From the NCBI GenBank assembly GCA_947476465.1, contig CANJQN010000010.1, forward strand, positions 1 to 64,000: DNA of 64,000 nt, in the 5' to 3' direction. The position numbers and the translations under genes were made by a program. The stretch is from Comamonadaceae bacterium. Lineage in GTDB: Bacteria; Pseudomonadota; Gammaproteobacteria; Burkholderiales; Burkholderiaceae_C. Below are positions 16,676 through 24,998 of the stretch, in pieces (position 1 is the first letter of the stretch; the number at the start of each line of letters is the position of its first letter). Under the pieces are notes generated by a model. The model was not told where the DNA came from. It worked only from the letters and a program-made list of their open reading frames with translations, and made no database searches.

Positions 16676-18289
16676 GTGGACCCGCTCACATCAGATCATT
16701 GCGAACTGGCAAGGCTGGCCCCGTCCTCTGGCCAGCCTTCAGCGGCTGCGACCATCGTCACGGATGTCCTCATCGTGGGTTCAGGTGCGGCGGGCCTGTC
16801 GGCGGCCATCGAGGCGGCAGCGCATGGCGCCAGTGTGGTGGTGGTTGAGAAAAACCCCGCTGTCGGGGGCAGCACCGCCTGGGCAATCGGTTCAATCAGC
16901 GCGGCGGGCACAGATCTTCAGAAGAAGAAGGGAATTCGAGATGAGATCGAGGATTTTCGTGCCGACATGGATAAGTTCAAGAGCCCGTTGACGACCTCGG
17001 ACCATCCCCAACTGCGCGACATTCTCGCTCGAGAGCTAGGGGGAAATGTCAATTGGCTGGCGCGTCTGGGCGTCGGGTTTGCAGGCCCATTTCCTGAGCC
17101 GCCTCATGGCATTGAGCGCATGCACAACATTCTTCCCGCGGCTCGTCTGTGCGTTGAGGCGCTGCGGCGCGCTGCTGTTCGCGGTGGGGTGAACATTCTG
17201 ACGTCTGCCCGTGTGACTGAGCTGCTGCGGTCTGGCGGACGTGTGATGGGTGCCATGATCTCTCGTGAGTCCGGCGGTGTTGAGGAGGTTCATGCACGTC
17301 GCGCGGTGATTCTCGCGACAGGCGATTATTCGGCCAACAAGGAGCTCAAGCGCCTGGTGTTGCCGACTGAACGTGCGGAGGTCGATGGTGTGAACCCGAC
17401 CGCGACAGGCGATGGTCATCTGCTCGGACTTTCCGTAGGCGGACACTTGGTCAACATGGATGCGGTCCATGGTATGTCTTTGCGGTTTGTCGCGCCGACG
17501 TGGAAGACCGTGCTGGACTACGTGCCCAACAGCCCGGTCATTTCGAAGGTGATGGAACATCTTGTGCGGTGGTTGCCTGCCGCGTTGATTCGGCCCGTGG
17601 CGCGCAGTGCCTTGACGGCGTTCATGGCGCCCGAGCTGTCCCTCTACAAGCATGGCGCGATCCTGGTCAATGGTGCTGGCGAACGCTTTGTGAATGAGCT
17701 GGAGTTCGTCGGTTGCGCGGTTGCTGGTCAAGGAAAAGCGCACCTGATTTTCGACAGACGCGTGGCTCAACTCTTTGAAGGGCCGCCTCATGCGATTTCG
17801 ACCGCACCAGGCGTGGCATGGGCATATCTCGATGACTATGCCAAATCGAGGCCTGATCTCTTGACGAAGGCCGACTCCATCGTTGAACTGGCTTCGAAGC
17901 TTGGTTTGCCGAGCTCGAAGCTTGAATCGACCGTTGCGCACTTCAACCAAACATCGGCCCTCGGGAAACCGGATCATTTCGCGAGGATCAGTACTGGCAT
18001 GACGTTGGTTGAGCCGCCTTTCTATGCGCTTGGACCTGTGGTATCGCGTCAGGTCGTCACCGAGGGCGGGCTGATGATCGATCAGAACTGCGGCGTATTG
18101 ACAACTCAGGGGGAACCCATTCGTGGTTTGTATGGTGCCGGCGCAGTGGCCCAGGCCGGCATGACGCTGGCAGGTCACGGGCTTCACATCGGGTGGGCTG
18201 TCACGTCCGGCCGCATAGCGGGCCGGCAGGCGGCCCAAGAAAATTTCTACCCTTCAAAGGAGACAGCTCATGTTCAAGTCACTCACTAG
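16676..18289 (+). CDS. FAD-dependent dehydrogenase, fumarate reductase/3-ketosteroid dehydrogenase-like
   Basis: The 537-residue flavoprotein has DVLIVGSGAAGLSAAIEAA near the N-terminus, the GGSTAWAIGSI segment typical of ketosteroid-dehydrogenase-like enzymes, and the C-terminal GGLMIDQNCGVL and GLYGAGAVAQAGMTLAGHGLHIGWAV. It is a longer paralogue of the protein at 6086 and probably desaturates a CoA ester or cyclic ketone. GTG 16676 follows AGGA by 7 bp; a GTG at 16646 overlapping the thiolase stop is an alternative start. Its 3' end overlaps the next Bug gene by 20 bp. Confidence 0.75.
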   Translation: MDPLTSDHCELARLAPSSGQPSAAATIVTDVLIVGSGAAGLSAAIEAAAHGASVVVVEKNPAVGGSTAWAIGSISAAGTDLQKKKGIRDEIEDFRADMDKFKSPLTTSDHPQLRDILARELGGNVNWLARLGVGFAGPFPEPPHGIERMHNILPAARLCVEALRRAAVRGGVNILTSARVTELLRSGGRVMGAMISRESGGVEEVHARRAVILATGDYSANKELKRLVLPTERAEVDGVNPTATGDGHLLGLSVGGHLVNMDAVHGMSLRFVAPTWKTVLDYVPNSPVISKVMEHLVRWLPAALIRPVARSALTAFMAPELSLYKHGAILVNGAGERFVNELEFVGCAVAGQGKAHLIFDRRVAQLFEGPPHAISTAPGVAWAYLDDYAKSRPDLLTKADSIVELASKLGLPSSKLESTVAHFNQTSALGKPDHFARISTGMTLVEPPFYALGPVVSRQVVTEGGLMIDQNCGVLTTQGEPIRGLYGAGAVAQAGMTLAGHGLHIGWAVTSGRIAGRQAAQENFYPSKETAHVQVTH

Positions 18290-19229
18290 GTTCTTGTTGG
18301 TGCTTTCGATGGTCGGTGCTGGCTTGGTCCATGCCGCTGGGTATCCCGAAAAGCCGATTCGAATCATCGCGCCGTATGCCCCAGGCGGAGGCGTCGATAT
18401 GGTCGCCCGTCTCCTGGCGGTCAAACTTCAGGAAAAGTTCAACCAACCGGTGATTGTCGAGAACAGGGTCGGCGCATCTGGAATGATCGCTGCGCAGTTG
18501 CTCAGTCGGGCAGACCCAAACGGGTATACGCTGTTGCTGGATGCGGTGAGCATTACGATGAATCCGAGCATTCATAAAAAGCTGCCGTATGACCCTGCTG
18601 CAATTCAGCCAGTTGCCAAGCTGATTACGTTGCCGATGGTGCTGGCCGTCAATCCGTCGATTCCGCCGAAGAACTTGAATGAGTTGATCGATTATCTCAA
18701 GGGGAACTCGGCCAGCGTGAACTTCGCTTTGGCAGGAACCTCAACCCGACTGGCTGCTGAGCTCTTCAAGCTGACCTCATCAACGAATTTTACGATGGTC
18801 CCATATCAGGGAAGCGCACCGTCCATCCTTTCGCTCTTGTCTGGCAGCACGCAGTTCACAATCAGTGACTTGCCTTCGATCTCTCAACATATTGCGTCTG
18901 GAAAGATCCGCGCGATTGCTTCGTCTGCGGGCAATCGAACCAGCCTCTTGCCCAACGTTCCTACCGCAAAAGAGATGGGTCTTACCGACTTCGTCGTGAC
19001 CTCGTGGTACGGGGTATTTGCGCCGGTAGGTACTCCGCCTGAGATTCTCAGGCAGCTCAACACCGAGATCAACCGCATCATCGTTCTTCCGGATGTGGTG
19101 GAGCGGTTCAAGGCCTTGGGAGCAGAGCCTGATGCCATGAGCGTGGATGAATTTTCCGGCCTTTACAAGAATGAGATCACCCGCTGGCGCGATGTCGTCA
19201 AGCGGTCCGGTATGGTGATCAACGAGTGA
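18270..19229 (+). CDS. Bug-family (TctC-like) periplasmic solute-binding protein
   Basis: The 319-residue product has a signal peptide ending near VHAAG, the Bug motif IIAPYAPGGGVDMVARLL and the terminal YKNEITRWRDVVKRSG. GGAGA upstream lies inside the preceding flavoprotein gene, with which it overlaps by 20 bp, so the two are co-translated. It is the last gene of the island; downstream lies only a decayed gene. It is close in sequence to the Bug protein at 11872, suggesting a duplication. Confidence 0.88.
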   Translation: MFKSLTRFLLVLSMVGAGLVHAAGYPEKPIRIIAPYAPGGGVDMVARLLAVKLQEKFNQPVIVENRVGASGMIAAQLLSRADPNGYTLLLDAVSITMNPSIHKKLPYDPAAIQPVAKLITLPMVLAVNPSIPPKNLNELIDYLKGNSASVNFALAGTSTRLAAELFKLTSSTNFTMVPYQGSAPSILSLLSGSTQFTISDLPSISQHIASGKIRAIASSAGNRTSLLPNVPTAKEMGLTDFVVTSWYGVFAPVGTPPEILRQLNTEINRIIVLPDVVERFKALGAEPDAMSVDEFSGLYKNEITRWRDVVKRSGMVINE

Positions 19230-19266
19230 CAACCGTGCGCTCGTCAACCTCACTCATGCCAAGCCC

Positions 19267-19575
19267 TCATCTGGCAAACGGCTCCCTGTAGTACGTGCTG
19301 ATCGTCGGGTTGTAACCGGGGTTGGCGAACTTGGCCCGGTACAGCTAGCCCTGGTAGGTGACGATGGCGGCTGCGGCATATTGCCGCCCCTGCAGCCAGT
19401 CGGGATAGGCGCAGCTCACCGTGCCAGCGCCAGCGTTACCGACCTTCACGATGCTCGCGATGGAAGGCGCCCCGGCGCTGTTGACAGCGAACAGCATGTA
19501 CAGCGCCGGGGGCGCCAGGTCGGCGTTGGCCGGGCTGGTGATCTCCAGCGTGCCGTTGCCCTTGGTGCAAACGTG
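19267..19575 (-). pseudogene. Remnant of a galactose-oxidase-like/carbohydrate-binding protein gene (3' end)
   Basis: The minus-strand frame encodes GTLEITSPANADLAPPALYM and then LFAVNSAGAPS, the pattern of the DUF1929 domain that ends galactose-oxidase-like proteins. After a short linker comes PDWLQGRQYAAAAIVTYQG, an in-frame TAG (345-347 of kb 19), then LYRAKFANPGYNPTISTYYR, which resembles a CBM5/12-type carbohydrate-binding module. The in-frame stop and lack of any 5' part show decay. The upstream limit is set where similarity fades. It fills most of the 498-bp gap between the island and the arsenic operon. Confidence 0.6.
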
Positions 19576-19694
19576 GCTCTGCGGCCGCTGGTTTTCAGCA
19601 GATGTTGAGCGCGGCTGGGTTCCGCTCGGGCGCCTAGCGCGTCCTTCCCAGCATTCGAGCGGGTGACACGCAACCGTCATCCGCTGGAGGTAAA

Positions 19695-19712
19695 GTTCAA
19701 GAATTCTTGAAC
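19695..19712. promoter_or_regulatory. Perfect 18-bp palindrome upstream of the arsenic operon, candidate ArsR operator
   Basis: GTTCAAGAATTCTTGAAC is a perfect palindrome 15 bp before the GAPDH start. ArsR/SmtB repressors bind such dyads over promoters, and the operon encodes an ArsR protein, so autoregulation is the simplest reading. Confidence 0.6.
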
Positions 19713-19727
19713 AATCGTAGGTGAGTG

Positions 19728-20771
19728 ATGCGCGTAGGAATCAATGGCATGGGACGGATCGGCCGCCTGGCGCTGCGTGCGGCCCTGGGCGCTGCTGAAC
19801 GAGGATCCGACGATCCGCGCGCTGGCAACCGGCTGGAGGTGGTTCACCTCAATGAAATCAAGGGCGGCGCCGCGGCCACGGCGCATCTGCTGGCGTTCGA
19901 CAGTGTCCAGGGCAAGTGGCGGGCCGGTATCGAGGCCGAAGGCGACGCGCTCATCCGCATCGGCGAACGCAGCCTGTCCTTCAGTGCGCATGCCAATGCA
20001 GCCGAGATTCCCTGGGGCGAACTGGGTGTCGACCTGGTGCTGGAGTGCACAGGCAAGTTACTCACGCCAGAGACGCTGCAGGGCCACCTGGACCGCGGCG
20101 CCAAGCGGGTGATCGTGGCGGCGCCTGTGAAGGTGGGCGGGGTGCTGAACATCGTGGTCGGGGTCAACCACCACTTGTACGACCCGGCGGCGCACCGCAT
20201 CGTCACCGCGGCGTCCTGCACCACCAACTGCCTGGCACCCGTGGTCAAGGTGGTGCACGAGGCGATCGGTATTCGCCACGGCCAGATCACCACCATCCAC
20301 GACCCGACCAACACCAACCTGGTGGTGGATGCTCCGCACAAGGACCTGCGCAGGGCGCGCAGTGCAATGCTGAGCCTGGCACCCACCACCACCGGCAGCG
20401 CCACGGCCATCGCTTTGATCTACCCGGAGCTCAAGGGCAAGCTCAATGGCCACGCCGTGCGGGCCCCTGTGCTCAATGCTTCGCTGACCGATTGCGTGTT
20501 CGAATTGAACCGTGCGACCACCGCCGAGGAGGTCAATGCCCTGTTCAAGGCCGCCGCGCTAGGGCCGCTGGCCGGCATCCTGGGCTACGAAGAGCGGCCG
20601 CTGGTCAGCGCCGACTATGCGCGCGACACCCGCAGCAGCATCGTCGACGCGCTCTCGACGATGGTGACCGACGGCACCTTGCTCAAGGTCTATGCCTGGT
20701 ACGACAACGAGATGGGCTACGCCTGCCGGATGGTGGATCTGGCCTGCCAGATGCGCCAAGCCGGGATCTGA
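19728..20771 (+). CDS. ArsJ-associated glyceraldehyde-3-phosphate dehydrogenase
   Basis: The 347-residue product is a complete GAPDH: NAD-binding [18 protein letters not shown] at the start, active-site [11 protein letters not shown] with the catalytic cysteine, and the terminal [18 protein letters not shown]. It directly precedes arsJ. In the known pathway this GAPDH uses arsenate in place of phosphate to form 1-arseno-3-phosphoglycerate, which ArsJ exports. ATG 19728 was chosen over GTG 19725. The operon order GAPDH-arsJ-arsR supports the resistance role over a glycolytic one. Confidence 0.88.
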   Translation: MRVGINGMGRIGRLALRAALGAAERGSDDPRAGNRLEVVHLNEIKGGAAATAHLLAFDSVQGKWRAGIEAEGDALIRIGERSLSFSAHANAAEIPWGELGVDLVLECTGKLLTPETLQGHLDRGAKRVIVAAPVKVGGVLNIVVGVNHHLYDPAAHRIVTAASCTTNCLAPVVKVVHEAIGIRHGQITTIHDPTNTNLVVDAPHKDLRRARSAMLSLAPTTTGSATAIALIYPELKGKLNGHAVRAPVLNASLTDCVFELNRATTAEEVNALFKAAALGPLAGILGYEERPLVSADYARDTRSSIVDALSTMVTDGTLLKVYAWYDNEMGYACRMVDLACQMRQAGI

Positions 20772-20773
20772 CC

Positions 20774-22015
20774 ATGCAGCACGCCGCGCGAAACTACGCC
20801 ATCGTCACGGCGGCCTACTGGGGCTTCACGCTCACCGACGGCGCCCTGCGCATGCTGGTGCTGCTGCACTTCTACCGTCTGGGCTACTCGCCGTTCGCGC
20901 TGGCCTTCCTGTTCCTGCTGTACGAGGCGGCGGGCATCTTGGCCAACTTGATCGGCGGCTGGCTGGCGACGCGCTTTGGCATCACCCGGATGCTGACTGT
21001 GGGGCTGGTGACGCAGATCATCGGCTTCACGCTGCTTTCCGCTCTGAACCCGGACTGGACGGCGGCCCTGGCGGTGGCCTGGGTGGTGCTGGCGCAAGGC
21101 GTCTGCGGCGTGGCCAAGGACCTGACCAAAACCGCCAGCAAATCGGCGATCAAGGTGACGCACGCGCAGGCCAAGGAGCAGGGATCGGGGCAGCTGTTCA
21201 AGTGGGTGGCCTGGTTCACCGGCAGCAAGAATGCGATGAAGGGTGTCGGCTTCTTCCTGGGCGGGCTGCTGCTGCAGACACTGGGCTTTCGCTATTCGCT
21301 GTGGGTCATGGCGGGCCTGCTGGCGTTGGTGCTGGTGGGGGTGGTCACCTCCCTTCCGACGATGATGGGCAAGAGCAAGGCGTCCAAGAGCGCCAAGGAA
21401 CTCTTCGCCAAGAACGCGGGGATCAACGCACTGGCGGCCGCGCGGGTGGGTCTGTTTGGCGCACGCGATGTGTGGTTTGTCGTCGGTGTGCCGGTGTTCC
21501 TGTACTCGGTGGGCTGGACCTTCACCATGGTGGGCGGCTTTCTGGCTGCCTGGACCATCGGCTACGGACTGGTGCAGGCGATGGCGCCGCAGATCGTGCG
21601 GCGCAGCCAGGACGGCCTGAGCCTGGAGGTGTCGGCGGCCCGCTGGTGGTCGGCGGCGCTGGCGCTGGTCCCCGTGGGCCTGGCCGTGGCGGTGGCACTT
21701 GATGTGCCTGGCCTGCAATGGGTGGTGGTGGCCGGTCTTGGCGTGTTCGGCTTTGCCTTCGCGGTCAACTCCTCGGTGCACTCGTACCTGGTGCTGGCCT
21801 ACGCCGGCTCGGAGAAGGCGGCCGAGGACGTGGGCTTTTATTACGCCGCCAATGCCCTGGGGCGCTTTCTCGGAACGCTGCTGTCCGGGCTGTTGTACCA
21901 GTGGGGCGGCCTGCTGTATGCGCTGATTGGTTCTGCCCTGATGCTGGTCGTGTGCTGGCTATTCACCTTGGCGCTTCCGGGCCACCGCGAAAACACCCCA
22001 GGAGCGCACGCATGA
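20774..22015 (+). CDS. arsJ: Organoarsenical effux MFS transporter ArsJ
   Basis: The 413-residue protein is an MFS transporter with about 11-12 hydrophobic segments. The N-terminal NYAIVTAAYWGFTLTDGALR and the loop GVAKDLTKTASKSAIK are recognisable ArsJ features. It would export 1-arseno-3-phosphoglycerate made by the upstream GAPDH, which then breaks down to arsenate outside the cell. It starts 2 bp after the GAPDH stop and overlaps arsR by 4 bp (ATGA), so all three are probably one translationally coupled operon. No arsB, acr3 or arsC is present in the window. Confidence 0.88.
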   Translation: MQHAARNYAIVTAAYWGFTLTDGALRMLVLLHFYRLGYSPFALAFLFLLYEAAGILANLIGGWLATRFGITRMLTVGLVTQIIGFTLLSALNPDWTAALAVAWVVLAQGVCGVAKDLTKTASKSAIKVTHAQAKEQGSGQLFKWVAWFTGSKNAMKGVGFFLGGLLLQTLGFRYSLWVMAGLLALVLVGVVTSLPTMMGKSKASKSAKELFAKNAGINALAAARVGLFGARDVWFVVGVPVFLYSVGWTFTMVGGFLAAWTIGYGLVQAMAPQIVRRSQDGLSLEVSAARWWSAALALVPVGLAVAVALDVPGLQWVVVAGLGVFGFAFAVNSSVHSYLVLAYAGSEKAAEDVGFYYAANALGRFLGTLLSGLLYQWGGLLYALIGSALMLVVCWLFTLALPGHRENTPGAHA

Positions 22016-22338
22016 ATGACGCGGACGTGGTCAAGGCCTTGGCCGCCCTGGCGCAGGAATCGCGCCTGAAGGTGTTCCGGCTGCTGGTGGTGGCCGGCCT
22101 GGAAGGTGTGACGCCGGGGCGGATGACCGAGGAACTGGGCATCGGCGCGACCTCGTTGTCGTTTCACCTCAAGGAGCTCACCCACGCCGGGCTCGTGACG
22201 CAGGAGCGGGCGGGCCGACATCTTATCTACCGTGCACGCATAGACGCCATCAACAACCTGATCGGATTTCTCACCGCGAACTGCTGCGCCGGGCAGGCCT
22301 GCCTGCCGGAAACCACCCTCGACTGCACCAACTGCTGA
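22012..22338 (+). CDS. arsR: ArsR-family arsenical repressor
   Basis: The 108-residue winged-helix protein has the ArsR DNA-binding core (MTEELGIGATSLSFHLKELTHAGLVTQ). Its C-terminus carries a cysteine cluster, CCAGQACLPETTLDCTNC, a plausible As(III) or Sb(III) sensing site as seen in ArsR variants with C-terminal vicinal cysteines. It overlaps arsJ by 4 bp. The likely operator is the palindrome at 19695-19712. As it is last in the operon, repression would be autoregulatory. Confidence 0.85.
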   Translation: MNDADVVKALAALAQESRLKVFRLLVVAGLEGVTPGRMTEELGIGATSLSFHLKELTHAGLVTQERAGRHLIYRARIDAINNLIGFLTANCCAGQACLPETTLDCTNC

Positions 22339-22430
22339 AAACCTGGTCGGCTCCTGGCGGGAGCCATGCTGGTGCGAAACTTGTGTGACGGCCGCAGAAC
22401 TTCTCAGGCCAGTACACCACGACGATCGCC

Positions 22431-22757
22431 ATGAAAAAACAGATCTCCGTCCCACGCGCCCTGATCGGCATCGCCCTCGCGTTGGTTGCCGGCATCGCCC
22501 AGGCCCATGCGGGTCACGTCACCAGCACCTTTCTTGAAGGCGTGGCGCATCTGCTGGGCGTGGACCACCTGATCGCTGCGGTCACCGTGGGGGCGGTGGT
22601 TCTCTTCGGGTTGGGGCTGGCTTTGGCGACCCGGCGCAAGCAGGCCTTGATTCAGGGGCGGGGACGCAGCTGCGGGCGCGATCCTTCATCAAGCCCAGTG
22701 TCAGGCCGCCTTGGTCGAGCCGGGTCCAGCCATAGCGCAGCACCCGCTCGCGGCTGA
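22431..22757 (+). pseudogene. Internally deleted HupE/UreJ-like membrane protein remnant
   Basis: The frame begins with a signal-like helix (MKKQISVPRALIGIALALVAGIAQA), then HLLGVDHLIAAVTVGAVV, which resembles the first metal-binding helix of HupE/UreJ nickel/cobalt permeases. It jumps at once to LFGLGLALATRRKQ, which looks like the family's C-terminal end. Full proteins are about 190-200 residues; only about 72 residues look family-like, and the remaining 36 read as out-of-frame sequence. I infer an internal deletion. It could instead be a small intact membrane protein. The DNA at about 22660-22760 reads openly on the minus strand (LSRERVLRYGWTRLDQGG) and may be another gene tail. Confidence 0.4.
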
Positions 22758-22762
22758 GCGAC

Positions 22763-23653
22763 TTACAGCGCGTTGATCGGGATCTTGAGGTAGGCCGTGC
22801 CGTTGTCCTCCTTGGGCGGCAACTCGCCGGCGCGGATGTTGACCTGCACGGCCGGCAGGATCAGTACCGGCATCTCCAGCGTGGCGTCGCGCTTGGTGCG
22901 CATTTCGACGAAGCCGTCTTCGGTGATGCCGTCGCGCACGTGAATGTTGCTGGCGCGCTGCTCGGCCACGGTGCTCGCGAACGCGATCGGGCGGTCGGCT
23001 GGCGGATAGTCGTGACACATGAACAGGCGCGTTTGCGCCGGCAGGTCCAGCAGCTTGCGCACCGACTTGTACAGGGCCCGCGCATCGCCACCGGGGAAGT
23101 CGGCGCGGGCTGTGCCCACGTCCGGCATGAACATCGTGTCGCCGACAAACACCGCATCGCCGAACTGGTAGGCCACGCAGGCCGGCGTGTGGCCCGGCAC
23201 GAACAGGGTCTTGCCGGTCAGGTCGCCCACCTTGAACTCTTCGTCCTCGGCCAGCAGTTCGTCGAACTGCGAGCCGTCCTGCTTGAAGCCGGGCTCGAGG
23301 TTGAAGACGCCTTTGAACACCTTCTGCACCTGGGTGATGTGGTCGCCGATGGCCGTCTTGCCGCCCAGCTTTTGCTTGAGGTAGGGCGCGGCCGTGAGGT
23401 GGTCGGCATGGGCATGGGTTTCAAGGATCCACTGGACCTTCAGGTCGTTGGCCTTGACGTAATCGATGACCTTGTCGGCGGACGTGGTCGTGGTGCGGCC
23501 GGACTTGGGGTCGTAGTCGAGCACCGAGTCGATGATGGCCGCGGGGGTGCCGGTGCCGGCATGGACAATGTAGGTGATGGTCCAGGTGGCCTTGTCGACG
23601 ATGCCGTGGACTTGAGGGCGGGCGGCGGTGCTGGTGGCGATGGCGGTGGTCAT
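22763..23653 (-). CDS. MBL-fold persulfide dioxygenase (Blh/ETHE1-like)
   Basis: The 296-residue product has the metallo-beta-lactamase metal motif THAHADHL (about residues 79-86), PGHTPACVAYQ and MCHDYP, with FVGDTMFMPDVGTARADFPGG as the ETHE1/Blh-type signature. Such enzymes oxidise glutathione or other low-molecular-weight persulfides to sulfite using non-haem iron. AAGGAG precedes the start. It is divergent from a BigR-type repressor and next to YeeE/YedE genes, the usual makeup of bacterial H2S/persulfide detoxification loci. Confidence 0.85.
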   Translation of the reverse strand: MTTAIATSTAARPQVHGIVDKATWTITYIVHAGTGTPAAIIDSVLDYDPKSGRTTTTSADKVIDYVKANDLKVQWILETHAHADHLTAAPYLKQKLGGKTAIGDHITQVQKVFKGVFNLEPGFKQDGSQFDELLAEDEEFKVGDLTGKTLFVPGHTPACVAYQFGDAVFVGDTMFMPDVGTARADFPGGDARALYKSVRKLLDLPAQTRLFMCHDYPPADRPIAFASTVAEQRASNIHVRDGITEDGFVEMRTKRDATLEMPVLILPAVQVNIRAGELPPKEDNGTAYLKIPINAL

Positions 23654-23686
23654 GCGAAGCTCCTTTTGGATGTCATGAGAAATAGT

Positions 23687-23700
23687 CTATTGACTAATAG
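23687..23700. promoter_or_regulatory. Candidate BigR/SqrR operator
   Basis: CTATTGACTAATAG has 5-bp inverted arms (CTATT/AATAG) and lies in the divergent promoter between the persulfide dioxygenase and its ArsR-family regulator. A related half, TCAATAGAATAT, follows 10 bp later. AT-rich dyads of this kind are bound by BigR-type repressors; assignment is by analogy. Confidence 0.55.
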
Positions 23701-23751
23701 AGTGTTTGTCAATAGAATATGCAACATCGAATTGAAAGGAGATCATGGCCC

Positions 23752-24069
23752 ATGACCCCCACGACATTGGACATTGCCGGCATGCGCGACGCGGCCGGCC
23801 AGGCCTGCGGCCTGATGAAGGCGCTGGGTAACCCCGATCGCTTGCTGATTCTGTGCCAGCTGTCGCAAGGCGAGATGTGCGTCAGTGAGCTCGAGAGCGT
23901 TCTGGGCATTGTCCAGCCGACGCTGTCGCAGCAGCTGACCGTGTTGCGCACTGAGCAGCTGGTGACCACCCGCCGCGACGGCAAGAATATCCATTACAGC
24001 CTCACGAGTGCGCCGGCGCTGGCCGTGATCCAGACTCTTTACCAAAACTTCTGCTCTGACAAGGAATAA
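23752..24069 (+). CDS. BigR/SqrR-type ArsR-family persulfide-responsive repressor
   Basis: The 105-residue winged-helix protein has MKALGNPDRLLILCQLSQGEMCVSEL (split region, residues about 22-47) and PTLSQQLTVLRTEQLV as recognition helices. Cys35 lies in the first helix region and Cys101 near the C-terminus (NFCSDKE), the spacing of the cysteine pair that forms a polysulfide bridge in BigR and SqrR; Cys43 is an extra candidate. Persulfides would release the repressor from DNA. ATG 23752 was chosen because AAAGGAGA lies about 9 bp upstream; an in-frame ATG at 23719 has no such site. Confidence 0.82.
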   Translation: MTPTTLDIAGMRDAAGQACGLMKALGNPDRLLILCQLSQGEMCVSELESVLGIVQPTLSQQLTVLRTEQLVTTRRDGKNIHYSLTSAPALAVIQTLYQNFCSDKE

Positions 24070-24072
24070 ATG

Positions 24073-24510
24073 ATGACGATAGATTGGACTCACTTCACGC
24101 CCTGGGCGTCGCTGATCGGCGGCGTGATGCTGGGCATTGCCTCGGCCCTGTTCATTCTGGTGAACGGGCGCATCCTGGGCATCAGCGGCATTTTGGGTGG
24201 CTTGCTCACCTTCAAGTGGCGCGACTCGGGCTGGCGCATCGCCTTTCTGCTGGGGATGCTGGCCGCGCCGGTGACCTTCATGCTTGTCGCACCGGCCGGC
24301 TGGATGCAGCCGCCTCGCATCGACACCGGCTATGGATTGATCGTGATCGCCGGCCTGCTGGTGGGGTATGGGACACGCCTGGGGTCAGGCTGCACCAGCG
24401 GCCATGGTGTCTGCGGCCTGTCGCGCCTGTCGCCGCGCTCGCTGGTGGCTACTGCCGGCTTCATGGGCGCCGGCTTTGCCGTGGTCTACGTCGTGCGCCA
24501 CCTGCTCTGA
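24073..24510 (+). CDS. YeeE/YedE family (DUF395) sulfur-compound transporter, half 1
   Basis: The 145-residue membrane protein has about four hydrophobic segments and the family signature [20 protein letters not shown], whose cysteines are thought to relay thiosulfate or persulfide sulfur. It follows the repressor gene within 3 bp. Together with the next gene it corresponds to one full-length YeeE/TsuA split in two. ATG 24073 is better spaced from AAGGAA than the adjacent ATG at 24070. Role inferred from family and context: sulfur uptake or export linked to persulfide metabolism. Confidence 0.8.
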   Translation: MTIDWTHFTPWASLIGGVMLGIASALFILVNGRILGISGILGGLLTFKWRDSGWRIAFLLGMLAAPVTFMLVAPAGWMQPPRIDTGYGLIVIAGLLVGYGTRLGSGCTSGHGVCGLSRLSPRSLVATAGFMGAGFAVVYVVRHLL

Positions 24511-24537
24511 ATGTTCTGAAGATCGAGGAGAAATCAC

Positions 24538-24987
24538 ATGAAGCATAAAACCGTTGTTCGCCTGAGCGAATTCTTCGTCGGCCTGTTGTTCGGCTGGGGT
24601 CTGCTGCTCTCGGGCATGGCCGATCCAGGCAAGGTGCTGGGCTTTCTCGACCTGGCCGGAAGCTGGGATCCGTCGCTGGCCTTCGTGATGGGCGGCGCCA
24701 TCGCGGTGGGCTTCTTGGCCTTCGGCACCGCCCGCAAGCGCACGACCAACTTCTTCGGTGGCGCCTTGCACCTGCCGACCTCGCGCGACGTCGACAGGCC
24801 CCTGGTGATCGGTGCGCTGTTGTTCGGCGCCGGTTGGGGTCTGGCCGGTTTCTGCCCGGGGCCGGGCATCGTGTCGATGGCATCGGGCCAACCGAAGGGC
24901 CTCGTATTCGTCGTCGCGATGGTCGTCGGCATGGTGATCTTCGAGGTTTCTGACCGCATGATGCGCACAACCCCATCCCCAGCCTGA
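24538..24987 (+). CDS. YeeE/YedE-like (DUF6691) transporter, half 2
   Basis: The 149-residue membrane protein carries GLLFGWGLLLSGMADPGKVL near its start and LFGAGWGLAGFCPGPGIV, the conserved cysteine motif of the second half of YeeE/YedE transporters. AGGAGAAATCAC precedes its ATG. It probably pairs with the preceding protein. It ends 11 bp before the TIGR01244 gene, so the whole set is likely one operon under the BigR-type repressor. Confidence 0.8.
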   Translation: MKHKTVVRLSEFFVGLLFGWGLLLSGMADPGKVLGFLDLAGSWDPSLAFVMGGAIAVGFLAFGTARKRTTNFFGGALHLPTSRDVDRPLVIGALLFGAGWGLAGFCPGPGIVSMASGQPKGLVFVVAMVVGMVIFEVSDRMMRTTPSPA

Positions 24988-24998
24988 AGGACAACACC

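Noticed and set aside
19916..22015. Apparent 699-residue fusion reading from within the GAPDH gene into arsJ
   Set aside because: The first 286 codons are an out-of-frame reading of the GAPDH gene; the real arsJ start is ATG 20774.
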